Shown here in pieces: positions 21,262-31,575 of a DNA stretch of 64,000 bases; within the stretch, counting starts at the first letter, position 1; every line of letters starts with the position of its first letter. The notes beneath the pieces are model-generated. The model did no database searches. It worked only from the letters and a program-made list of their open reading frames with translations, and had not been told where the DNA came from. The stretch spans positions 25,724,383 to 25,788,382 of the forward strand of contig JACGWO010000005.1 in assembly GCA_034509735.1 (NCBI GenBank), in the 5' to 3' direction. This stretch comes from Sesamum alatum. Its lineage: Eukaryota; Streptophyta; Magnoliopsida; Lamiales; Pedaliaceae. A program made the position numbers and the translations under genes.

Positions 21262-24200
21262 TCAATCAGCCTCTTCTTCGATCTCATACTCCTCAAAGCT
21301 ATCTTCGTCATCTTCATCATCAGATTCACCATTTGCCGAGCGAAATGTACCTGCTCCCTGTTGTTGTGCCACAAAAAGATCAACGACTAATTGTATACTA
21401 TTAAGATCATGCAGGTCGTACGTTTGATGTCTGTAGCAACTTCTAAAGTAGGTATGACTTTCTGCATCTAATATGCGACATCGGTCCATCGAGAGTCATC
21501 AACTATTCTTCGTGCCTTGGTTTCACAAATAACTATCTAGTCAGCTTTGTCTCTCTTCATGCTCAGGAACTCCGTGTAGTAGACTTGTACTGCTTGTTGC
21601 GCCAGTATGAATAGTTCATCCTTTTGGAACACCTTTTTGAAATTTACATCAACGAGGTGATAAAGAGGGTATATCTTCATAGCTCTTACCGGACCCACCC
21701 AACGACACTTGAACAAAATGATGTGCATATCTGGAATAAGTGGGTAATCTAATTGAATCATCTCTTCGAGTATCACATAGAAGTCACTGTCCGTGTCTGT
21801 ATATGATGAGCTTTTCACGCACACGCCACAATTCATAGTTGACTTGCCGACATTGTGACATTCAGTGTGGAAATTGTAATAATTCACGAAGTAACACAGG
21901 AATCTTCACTTCTTCCCTAGGACCCCAATAATGCAACTCCAATAATTCATTGTCCATGTAGTTCAATTCGGGTTTTACCTGCAATTCACATAGCAGAGAG
22001 AAATTAAGATTGACAATTTAACAGTTATAAAATAATATACGAGGTTTGACACTTACACGGCGTTTGAACCAATTCTTGAATTCAGTTGCTACTAGTTCAT
22101 CCATGATTGGGTCTTTCGAATGGTGGTGCTCGTAGAGTTCATTCAAGAACGACCTGTTGTAAGACAATGATACTTATAAATATACATGTTCAAACTCTCA
22201 TTATTTGAAAAAACTATATATATGTATCTATATGTATCTTCACAGTTGCACAGCACGTACGTCTCGATTATGTGAAGTTCTGGATCGCTGAGTCACCTCT
22301 TCTTTGAGGCACCACTTGCTCGAGGGTGGTTGAAAATGGACCGTTGGATTTGATCGTTGTTGCTCGTGAGATCGTCGTTTCAACCGAGTCTGCTTCGCTT
22401 GTAAAGAATGTGCGGCTCAGAGTAGTGGGAAGTGAAAAGCCCGATTTCTTCGACAATGTATGCCACCACAATTGACGCCTTGACGTGTGCTTTTTTCTTT
22501 ACCTTCTTCTTCAAATCGCAGAGGAATCTATTCGTGTGAATATTTATTAAAATACGGATGACTCTAGAACTATATATAATAAAAAACTAAATTTTCCCGT
22601 GTACTTACCTCTCAAATGGGTATATCCACCTACATTGCACGGGTCCCTCCCACACGCGCCTCATATGGCATGTGAATAATTGGTGCTCCATTGAGTCAAA
22701 AAAAGATGGAGAAATTTTCTCGAGGTTGCACAAGATGACGACAACACTAGCTTCCAATTCTTGTAGCTTAGTGACATCTAGCGTGGTCGAGCATGGAATC
22801 TGGAATAGAAGGCTCACTTCCATCAACGCGCTCCACACATGCTCATGAAGCATTTCACGGAATGCAACCGGGTGCAAAATCTGCATGAATACATGACACA
22901 TGGCTCTTCATGCCGGGCACCCTTAGCTCTTTCATGTCAACGCAATGGGCCAGGTTAGATGCGTAAACCACGGGAAAACCTAAGACAACGAATTCAATCA
23001 CATATCCTCTTCTTCTGGTCTTCATCAGGGTATATATGGCTTTGGGCATCACGTTCAGTTTGCTTTCGTCCACCTCAAGCTTCAGCCAATTATATGTGAT
23101 CTTCAGGTCCTTTCGTGCATTCAGATTGTCCTTCGTTTTTCCCTTTATGTCCATCACAGTATTGAATATGTTATCAAACACATTTTTTTCAATGTGCATG
23201 ACATCATGATTGTGCCGTATTAGATGCGTCCCCCAATATTCAAGCTCCCAAAAGATGTCTTTCTTCGTCCACTTGTGCTCGATGTCGTAGCTGCTGGCAC
23301 AGTCGACGGTTCTTCCACTGCAACACTAAATGCATTGACACGGGCTCGGATCTGCTCTCCAGTCAGCCTCAGACGTGCAACCTTCCTTTCCACTCAATGT
23401 TTAGTGAACGTTCTCTTGTTCCTGGGATACGAATGGTTTTGGGGAAAAAGCTATCTATGGAAGTTAAAATACCATGCCTTCCTACCATACTACAAATGGA
23501 ATGCCCGTGTGTCATCCATACAAACTGGACACCCAATAAACTGGTGGTACTCCATCCAGAAGCATCCCATAAGTGGGTAGGTCGTTCACTGTCTACATTA
23601 ATGCGGCTTGCATAATGAATGTCTGGTTCGTGGTATTGTCGTGCATACATACACCCACATGCCATAAATTCTACAACTCCTCGATCAACTCTCCAGGTAC
23701 ACATCGATCATACGCTTGGGATGGGAAAGGCCATGGATCACCATCTTCAGGAGCATATACTCAGACTTCATGCACATTCCCAATGGAAGATTGTACGGTG
23801 TAATTATAACTGGCCAACATGAGTAAGTACGACCATACTACCGTATGGTGCGAACCCATTCGTGCATAGCCCCAGTCTAATATTACTGGGCTCTTTTGCA
23901 AAATCAGGATATGTTCGATCGAAATGTCTCCAAGCCTCTGCATTGGACAGATGGCACATGGATCCGTCCTCCGTCTGATGGTCGGCATGCCGCGTCATGT
24001 GTTGGCCAGTCGCTTCTGAAGTATACAACCTCTGCAGCCGAGGGGTAAACGACGGGTACCTAAGAACGGAATACAGGGTCTTCTTGCTAGTAGAATTTTG
24101 CTCCCTGGTCGGCTTGTACCTAGGTTCTCCACAAAACTTGCAATAATCCATATCAATGTCGTCCTTCTAGTACAACATCCAGTCATTCTTACACGCATCA

Positions 24201-24950
24201 ATCTTCTCAATAGGTAAATCCAAGTCTCTTATCAACTTCTTCGTACTATAGTAATCGAGGGGCAGAGTCTGATCGCGAGGGAATATATTATTAGCCCACC
24301 GGCACAGTTGATCATATGTTCGCTCGAAAAAATTGCCCTTGGCATTGATATTCACCAAACCAGCAATCGACGCAAACTAAGATTGGGTGCAGCAGTTCCA
24401 TAACAGTTGGTTGGCAGCATGCACTACATCAAAAAAATGATCTAACAACATAGACACGTAACCATAGGGGCACCCGTTGTTATATGAACTAGGCCTAGCA
24501 TTAGTAGGATAAGACCTCGTACCATCATTGGGCACACCCTCCTGGTTATAAGAAGACCAGAAAGCCGGCCCGGCGGTATCGAAAATCATCCTCTATGCCC
24601 TATCCATCTGCACCATATCATCCCAGTGCTTACTACCAGCCTCCAAAGCCGCTCGAGTTTGCTGCCACTACACAAGGGGCGCAGTAAGGGCATCAAAGTA
24701 CTCCTGCACCCTCCTCTCATCGTGGGAAGTCCAATTATAATATCCGGCATAAACTCTTTCATACACAAGTCGAAATTTACCTCGTTTGGTGTTTTGAACC
24801 TTTCATTTTTGCACTTCCTACATGGACACTTAATCTTCTAGTAATCCATATATGCCTGCTGAGACTTGGCCCATTCAAGAAATGCATTAACACCATCCTG
24901 AAACTCCTACGTAACACTCAGCAGGTCCCTATCATACATTCATCTCCTCA
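21262..24950 (-). pseudogene. TNP2-type CACTA transposase (decayed)
   Basis: TNP2 is the catalytic transposase of CACTA elements. Pieces read on the minus strand in order: transposase-associated N-terminal domain (24930-24710; EFQDGVNAFLEWAKSQ, then CPCRKCKNERF); TNP2 domain (24590-22860; IRDLDLPIEKIDACKNDWML, FVENLG or CKFCGEPRYKPT, AEAWRHFDRTYPDFA, MHIEKNVFDNIFNTVMD); DUF4218 (22901-22605; LQELEASVVVILCNLEKI, CRWIYPFER); a linker with KARV-like KKAHVKASIV and EEIGLF; DUF4216 (21887-21537; IILFKCRWVG, DELFILAQQAVQVYY); and an acidic tail to 21262. Many stops and frame changes mean no protein is made. No second CACTA gene of the TNPA type was recognised. Confidence 0.85.
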
Positions 24951-25178
24951 ACTGTCTTAACATGATGAGTTCTACACATACACATACATATTTATATATT
25001 ATTACATACACACATTTAATCGACAAAAATAAGTAGAACAAATATATATATATATATATAACCAATTAATTGCGTGCATTTTAAACGACCAGAAAGGGTT
25101 TCAAGTTGGTACCTGATAAAAACAGCTTCAAAGATCAATGTTAAATAGATTTTTATGAAAATTAATATTATTGTATAA

Positions 25179-25184
<6 letters not shown>

Positions 25185-25240
<56 letters not shown>
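25185..25240 (+). repeat. (GA)n microsatellite in the CACTA element
   Basis: About 28 uninterrupted GA units, with short (TA)n runs nearby (about 25040-25060 and 25260-25278). The SLSLSL and RERERE reading frames through it are not genes. Confidence 0.95.
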
Positions 25241-25243
<3 letters not shown>

Positions 25244-25382
25244 ATTGAAATGAAGGCAATATATATATATATATATAAGAAATTTTGGAACGGACATTGG
25301 AATGATAGTTGGAACTCCACAAATAGCCGTTGCACTAGATTTAAGAACAGTTTTCAGGAGCAGGGACTGGAACACAAAAATA

Positions 25383-25745
25383 GCCATTGACATTTAGCCG
25401 TTGTAGTGTATTTGGAAAGTGTCTTGTAATACAATATTTTTTATCTATTGAAATCGTGTTAAATTGTAACACGAGTAGGAACAATAACTGGAATAAAAAA
25501 ATAACCATTGAAATCTAGTCTTCGTAGTGTATTTGGAACGGGTCTTGTAATACAATATTTTCTATCTATTGAAATCGTGCCAAATTGTAACACGAGTTGG
25601 AACGGTTACTGGGCTACAAAAATAACCGTTGAAATCCAGCCATTGTAGTGCATTTGGAACGGGTCTTGTAATAGAATATTTTCTATCTATTGAATCCATG
25701 CCTAATTGTAACTTACATTGGAACAGTTCTTGCAACACAAAATAA
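25383..25745 (+). repeat. three tandem 121-bp units near the CACTA right end
   Basis: GTAGTG plus TTTGGAA recurs at 25403, 25524 and 25645, spaced exactly 121 bp. Each unit contains CTTGTAATA, TATTTT, CTATCTATTGAA and a GGAAC-AAC-type motif. The units sit in the subterminal part of the CACTA element, where transposase-binding repeats usually lie, and each includes a copy of the GTAGTG tip motif. Confidence 0.85.
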
Positions 25746-26220
25746 ATCCAATAAGTACCATATCTAGGAAGGGATATTGTAATGCAAAGTTTTTATTAGG
25801 ACACAAACCGTCTCAATTTGTACCTCAGTTTGGAACGGCGTTTTACACATTCACTTATTTCAATAGGTTGTTGGACGACATTTAGAACTGTAGTCATTTT
25901 CCATACACATGTCGTCCAACTGCTACAGAAGTGTTCCAAAATGTGATACAAAATTTTTTGTTCCCTTTTTGGAACGGTTATAGGACCAGAACTTGTAACA
26001 CAACTGTTGGAACGGTAATAGTAACGGTAATGCCATTCCAATAAGTTCGGATTGAGTATAATATGAATGTGACCTCAGCGGTGTATTGTTGTTCCTCATG
26101 AGTTCCAATGACCATTCCAAATAGTTGGTATGGCAGTCTAATCCGCTCCAAATTCTGCACTGTTTTTTTTTTTTTTTTTTTTGTAGTGGTAGATTTGATT
26201 CCCTTACGCAGACTTTAATA

Positions 26221-27114
26221 CAGTAAAACCTCTATAAATTAATAACCTTGGGACCATGGAATATGAAATATTATCAATTTAGAGACATATAAATAAATAT
26301 TTTATTAATTAAAAGAGAGACTTTTAAACTCAGCAAATTTAGTACATATGTATTGAAAATAAATGAATTCATATATGTTTCATTGATTATATTCATGCAT
26401 CAACCAATTCTTTGTAATTAATTAAATATATTCATGTATAATATCAATTCATTGTATACAATTAACTATTATATTCATGGACGCATGTATCAATTCATTG
26501 GAATTACTTAAATATACATGTTTACATTAATTCATTGCACTTAAATAACTATTATAGCCAATTAAATATATTCATACATGATGAATGAAACATATACTAT
26601 ATAAATCTCAATATGGAAATAAAATAATTCATAACACTCAACCATGTCTTCTCATCTAAAAGGCATCGCAAAATCATCCATGAATGATCAAATGCGTAAA
26701 GCATTATGTGAGTATAAGAGAGACCATCCTACATGCACTCAAAAAGATTTATAAGAGTGGGTTGGTGAAAAATATCATTTGAAAGTTAGTCAAGGTACAA
26801 TATCAAACACTTGGCTGCAATTAAAAAAGTTAGGGATGAAATCCAATTAGATTTAAATTTTAAGAAAAATCAAGTAACAATAGATTTATATTTTAGCGAA
26901 TTACCATACTATTTTTAATTGTAATATTTATGAATTATTAATTTAGAGTTTTAATGGGACCTAATATTTATAAAGAAATTTTTCGAAAAATTATTATCTT
27001 ATTATCTTATCGAATTTGATGATTTTTTACAAAGGCCCAAGTCGGGACCGGAAGATTTTATTATTTTAGAGAGTTTATTAATTTATAGAGTATTAATTTA
27101 TAGAGGTTTTACTG
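26221..27114 (+). mobile_element. pogo/Lemi1 (Emigrant-like) Tc1-mariner element, 894 bp
   Basis: The left end reads CAGTAAAACCTCTATAAATT and the right end is its inverse (AATTTATAGAGGTTTTACTG). Both are flanked by TA, the target of Tc1/mariner elements. This terminus is the one of Emigrant MITEs and the Lemi1 pogo-type element of plants. It keeps a short coding piece near its centre but is too short for a whole DDE transposase. It lies only 32 bp from the CACTA terminus. Confidence 0.8.
26644..26850 (+). pseudogene. pogo transposase N-terminal DNA-binding fragment
   Basis: Pogo transposase binds its ends through an N-terminal helix-turn-helix of CENP-B type. From ATG 26644 the frame reads MSSHLKGIAKSSMNDQMRKA then LCEYKRDHPTCTQKDL, a TAA, and EWVGEKYHLKVSQGTISNTW. 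The ALCEYKRxHP / QKDLxEWxxxK / VSQGTISN series is the conserved N-terminal domain of plant pogo and CENP-B-like proteins. It stops at 26850 and no DDE domain follows. One internal stop (26752-26754) and the missing catalytic part show an inactive derivative. Confidence 0.65.
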
Positions 27115-28430
27115 TAGGTGCAAAGACATACAATATTTGTTCGTTTAGCATTTCTTCTAAAAATGTTAAATTTTTTCTGAAAAATATTTTAGGATCTTTT
27201 GCTCTCTTAAGGAGCATATTGCATGTCATTACAAATAACATTTGTTACCATCATTTGCAAACTACAAACAACTGAAAAGCTGAAGTTTCTTTTTTTATTT
27301 AACAAAAGAAATTACTCAAATACACCAAATAAAACCCATCCTGTAAGAGAATTGTTGATTCAAATTACTCAAATACACCAAATAAAACCCATCCTGTAAG
27401 AGAATTGTTGATTCACAAGTGACTTCAAGAAAATAAAAGTTTCAGCAATGTATGTGAATCCCAAAATTCTTCTCAGAGAATTAAAATAAATGAACTCTAT
27501 CACAGTTTATTCAACTATGCCACATGTTTTCATTAATTAAATTTTTGTGGAGATGCTCTCTTAAACTCAACTCAGCATATTGTTGTTTCAGCATCTAAGT
27601 TTATTTGTTATATGTAGTCCCACATACAGAAATGGGGGTGAACTTCAAAAATAATACCTCGAAGCAATGAAACCTTGGTTTTCATCTCTTGAATTTTGTG
27701 AAGCAGGTTTCATTTTTCTCAATTTAGACACGGGGTTGTAATTTCATGTCTCAAATGAGGGACAAAATGGTAAAATCATCAAAGAGGCAAAAAAAAAGAT
27801 ATGGGCCTTGAAAGATAATTATCAGACTCCACACCCCCAACCCCCAGGTTTGATAAGTTAAATGGTCTTATCTAGGTCCGTACTGGACCCCCTTAATGTT
27901 GTGTGATAAGGCTGGATTTAGGCCCCTATCCAACCTTATTTGCCAACGTAAATGGCCCCTGAGAGGTTTGAGGTCAAAATTGGGTTTTATGGCAATGTAT
28001 ATATTGTTGTTTTGTTGGTCTCAAGTGCGCGCATATTGACAATAATTAATCGTTCACGGCCATGTTTACTAGCTGGTATGCGATAATGGCTATTTAAATT
28101 AAGTCATGATTGGTGATATGGTAGCATATGATTTTTTTTAGAGGAAGTAGGATATGATTAAGGACTAACTTTTTTACTTTCTACTAATTTGTTTGGCACA
28201 ATATAATTTATTACTAGAGTTTCACGTTTACTAGCAATATTAGGCAATTGATTAAAATGTGATTTTACGTGTTTGCCCCCATAAAATACAAAGCCATTTG
28301 TCAAATATCAACTTTTTCTTTTCTGTTAGCAGTATTTTTTCCTGTAGCAACTTCGTAGGTTTTTTTATCTTTTTAGTTTTTATAAATTAGTTTTCCCCCA
28401 AAAAAATAGAAAATAGAAAACAAAAACCTA
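27115..28430. other. spacer with one tandem duplication
   Basis: Apart from the 53-bp duplication at 27311-27416, no ORF or element was identified. It is AT-rich with poly(T) and poly(A) tracts. Confidence 0.4.
27311..27416 (+). repeat. 53-bp direct tandem duplication
   Basis: Units 27311-27363 and 27364-27416 begin ATTACTCAAATACACC and end GTTGATTCA, identical except for the last base. It is not inside a recognised element. Confidence 0.92.
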
Positions 28431-28922
28431 AGGCTCTGTTTGGTTTCATTTTCCAGCTGTCTCTGAGACAGTGAGAAAACAAAACCAAACATAACATTAT
28501 CCAAAACACTTTTACTGGGTGTTTTGGCCCGTTTCTCCCGTGTATATATATATACCTACAAATAAACAAATATTATTATATATACATATATATTTATAAA
28601 AATACATAAAATAGACATATTTGACAATGAACAGTAATTTGTCTCCCAATATACAACATAATATATAAAAATAAATCAAATATTACTATATACATATATA
28701 CATATATGAAAATATATAAAAGAGACATGATTTGACAATGAATAATATTTTTTGTCTCCTAATATACAACACAATATATTTTTTACACTATTTAAAATTA
28801 ACTTCAAAAATAAATCCAAACATACACTATATCTCTAACACACACCTATTTATCTTTATTTTTCTCTCTCTATCACCACCAATCAAAACAAAACATTCCA
28901 AAAATGAAACCAAACACAAGGT
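28431..28922. mobile_element. MITE, TGTTTGGTTTCATTTT family, copy 1
   Basis: The left end GGCTCTGTTTGGTTTCATTT and the right end (reverse complement CCTTGTGTTTGGTTTCATTTT-like) form terminal inverted repeats. The AT-rich interior repeats itself: GACA-TTTGACAATGAA and TTTTGTCTCC-AATATACAACA each occur twice. A related element lies at 37229-37702. Flanking TAA and TTA suggest a Harbinger/Tourist type, but the two flanks are not the same in direct orientation, so the superfamily is open. Confidence 0.6.
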
Positions 28923-29780
28923 TAGTGTGTGGTCTGTGTGGGCAGATCTTGGTCAACTCAAGTCTACAGGTGGAAACTGGAAAGTGGGTTGGACAGATGA
29001 TCAGTTGATATTTTTTTTCTTTTTTCAAGAAGGGATTTTTCAAGTTATCCCTTCTGTTCAACTTTTTTTTTAAAAAAACTTCTTGTCTGGTGTTATATTT
29101 GGATTAATGAATTTAGATTTGAGGGAAGAATTTGCATGAAGAATTTCAAATGACTCTATATTAGAAAATTCTAAAATTTATTAATTTTCAACAAAAAAGT
29201 AGTTCACAATTTAAAACTGAATGATTTTAAATTCTTTGACTTTAAAATTATTCAAAGAATTAGTCACTAAGTATTCATTCTCCAGGACAAGGAACAGCGA
29301 GATCCAAGATAACATGCTTAAGAGCTCACTATAAGGAGGTTCAAGCAGGCCCTAGGGGAACGTCATACGCCTTTCTTGGAATGAGCACGCTTTTTGAAAG
29401 GAGAAATTTGACAACTGAGCTAGTTATAGTTGTAATGATGCACAGGAATGCGGTCGCGGTCCAGGCGTAATGGACAGTGGTTGAAGATAACTGCTCCTGT
29501 AGGTAACCGATGTTGTGTAACCGCTCCAATGTGATGCGGCTACCTACAGGGTGATCACAGCCCTAACTCCCTTCTCCTTCCTTATTGTAGCCTTTTTCAC
29601 TCTCTTCTTTCATTCCTTCCCCTCCTTCACGATCTTGGAGAGAGAATTTTGGAGCTCTTCAACTTTCATTTCTTGTTCTATTATTCTCATAATTTTTTTT
29701 TTCTTTTGCATTTTATTCTTTTGTACTTATGTTCTTCTTTCTTCTTTTTTGGGCTTTTCTGTGTCCTTTTCTTGATTTTA
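28923..29780. other. region upstream of Transposase_28-like gene copy 2
   Basis: The left part is AT-rich and featureless. From about 29280 it becomes GC-richer, with GTAACCG repeats (near 29500-29525) also found upstream of copy 1 (near 20330-20360 on the other strand). From 29560 it is CT-rich. It probably holds the promoter and leader of the gene at 29781. Confidence 0.4.
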
Positions 29781-30950
29781 ATGGTGTACTCGGATGAGTC
29801 CGGCTGATTTGTGGGAGAGACTCCGATTTTCGATGATCTTTCAGAGGTGACCTCTAGGGGAACAAGCCTACGCTTGTCTTCTTATGGAGGGCCCCGGTGG
29901 TGGAGCTTGAGGGAGCAGTTGTTGTGCAGCGCCGCTTGGTTGATGAGCCTTCCGACCCGTAAGAGGGGGACCCTGGAGGGAATGAGTGAGAGGCCTCTTC
30001 GAGGGAGGAAGAGGAAAAAGAAGAGTTGGTGGCCTCTGGCTAGGGGCTCAGTGAGTCAGAGGAACCGATAGTGGTCGGCTGAGAGGGAGCGCGGGTCGTC
30101 AACCCTATTTTGGTGGATAGGGTCCCTTCGTCTTTTAGACATGCGAATGCACGTAGGTTAATTGAGGAATACGGGATCCCTGAATGTTTTGCAATACTCC
30201 TCCCCCACCCCAAGGTCAACCTGAGATGCCTTCCCCAAATTGTTTGTGTTTTTTTACTGCCTAGTTTCGGGCAGGTCTTTGCCTTCCCATTTCTTCCTTT
30301 TACGCCAACGCCTCTAGCATTTTTTGGGGTTCCTTAAACCAACTAGCTCCTAACTCTTTTCGTCTTCTTACAAGTTTTCGATGGTCTTTAATTACAATGG
30401 TGTCTCTTCCACAGGCACTGATTTTTTTCTCCTGCTTTCAATCGAAGAAGTCTGAGCTTGGCATTTTCCACTTCTCCCTCCCTGCCTTCCCACCACGGGT
30501 TTCGTTTTCTTCCTGCTCCCATCGTCTCCAAGTGTTGGAGGGGGAGTTTCTTTTATGTCCTTCTACCTACTCGTTGGAATTTCCCTCACAAGTCCCTTCC
30601 ATTAAGCCATTCTCTGTCCGGGGAAGGAATGCGGAGTTGTCCGCCCTCCTGGAGAGGCTGAACTCCAACCCCTACGATTGTTACAGGTTGGTGGATGAGA
30701 GGCTTCATTTCGGGCTAAGCCCCAAGGAGGTCCATCTGGATGAGCCCCTAGGTACAACTACTTTTTTGCTTTATTTGTAAGTGTTTCTCTATAAATGGTG
30801 ATGTCTGATCCTGCTGCCTTTATTTGTGCAGCTTAACTATGTTCAATAAGCTACTTAGGGAGAGTGTTAGGGCAGCCCTTGGGTCACCAGGCAACTCTGG
30901 CTCCTTTTGTGAGCGTGTCAAGCGGGACGTTTGTCTCTAACGATTCTAGG
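29781..30950 (+). pseudogene. Transposase_28-like gene of a Tat-type element (copy 2)
   Basis: ATG at 29781 reads MVYSDESG, a stop, then FVGETPIFDDLSE, matching the start of copy 1. An acidic/basic stretch follows, then VDRVPSSFRHANARRLIEEY and GIPECFAILLPHP (about 30110-30210), the GIP signature. After frameshifts come FRAGL-type and NQLAPNSFRLLTSF sequence, then RNAELSALLERLNSNPYDCY and RLVDERLHFGLSPKEVH (30620-30740). A probable 80-bp intron (GT 30752, AG 30831) is followed by MFNKLLRES near 30840. Copy 1 has the same order. Several stops show decay. The retroelement that carried it would lie on the minus strand, but no pol was found nearby. Confidence 0.6.
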
Positions 30951-31575
30951 GGTAACGTTTTCTATATAAAACTCAATACTGAATTATTTACTAAGTTTAT
31001 TTATTAAACAATATTTTGTAAATAACCATTAAACATTATCATGTTTTTGAACATTGAGAAAATTATTTTATAAATTTTAAATACTATATATATTTTCTTA
31101 TTTAATTAATGTGTTTTTGTAAAATAAAATATAATAATATTTCAATACATTGATATAAATGATATTTTCAGATATTACCTTGTGATATGTGAGGATTTCT
31201 CTTAAAAAAACATAATTCATAATAAATTATCCATTTCGTAATCAAATTTCCGCCAAAAAAAAAGCATCGGTATCACTTTTTTATTTCCTACGTAAATATA
31301 TGACAATATTTGAAAGTAATAAAAGTAAAGATATTAGATATACTTCTAAGTTATATCTAAGGTACATATGTACAATAAGAATTTGAAACGATACAAAAAA
31401 ACATTAATATCACTAACAAATTACGAGATGGATGAAAATTTTAAAAAACTACTAAAAAAATATCCATTTAGTCCATAAAAAATTTTCAGAAAAATTTAAA
31501 AAATAAATAAAATTTTAATTTATAGTGCACAAGGACATTTTGTCAGTTCATTACAAAAAATGCAACATAAATGTT
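30951..31575. other. AT-rich spacer downstream of the sucrose transporter gene
   Basis: No gene seen. About 31480-31560 resembles part of 38520-38620 (short AT-rich motifs then ...GACATTTTGTCAGTTCATTACAAAA-type text), so a MITE remnant may be present. No clear polyadenylation signal could be assigned for the minus-strand gene. Confidence 0.35.

Larger units (their letters stand above)
20927..26188 (-). mobile_element. CACTA (En/Spm) DNA transposon with decayed transposase
   Basis: The right terminus is clear: on the minus strand it reads CACTACAAAAAAAA (26161-26188), the CACTA tip. Subterminal motifs TTGGAACGG/CCGTTCC occur at both sides (20955-21140 and 25300-26130). The interior encodes a TNP2-type transposase on the minus strand. 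No CACTAC tip is visible at the left side near 20927-20945, so that end is missing or badly eroded and the left boundary is approximate. Confidence 0.8.

Noticed and set aside
25016..25393. ORFs with SLSLSL or RERERE runs
   Set aside because: They read through a (GA)n microsatellite inside the CACTA element.
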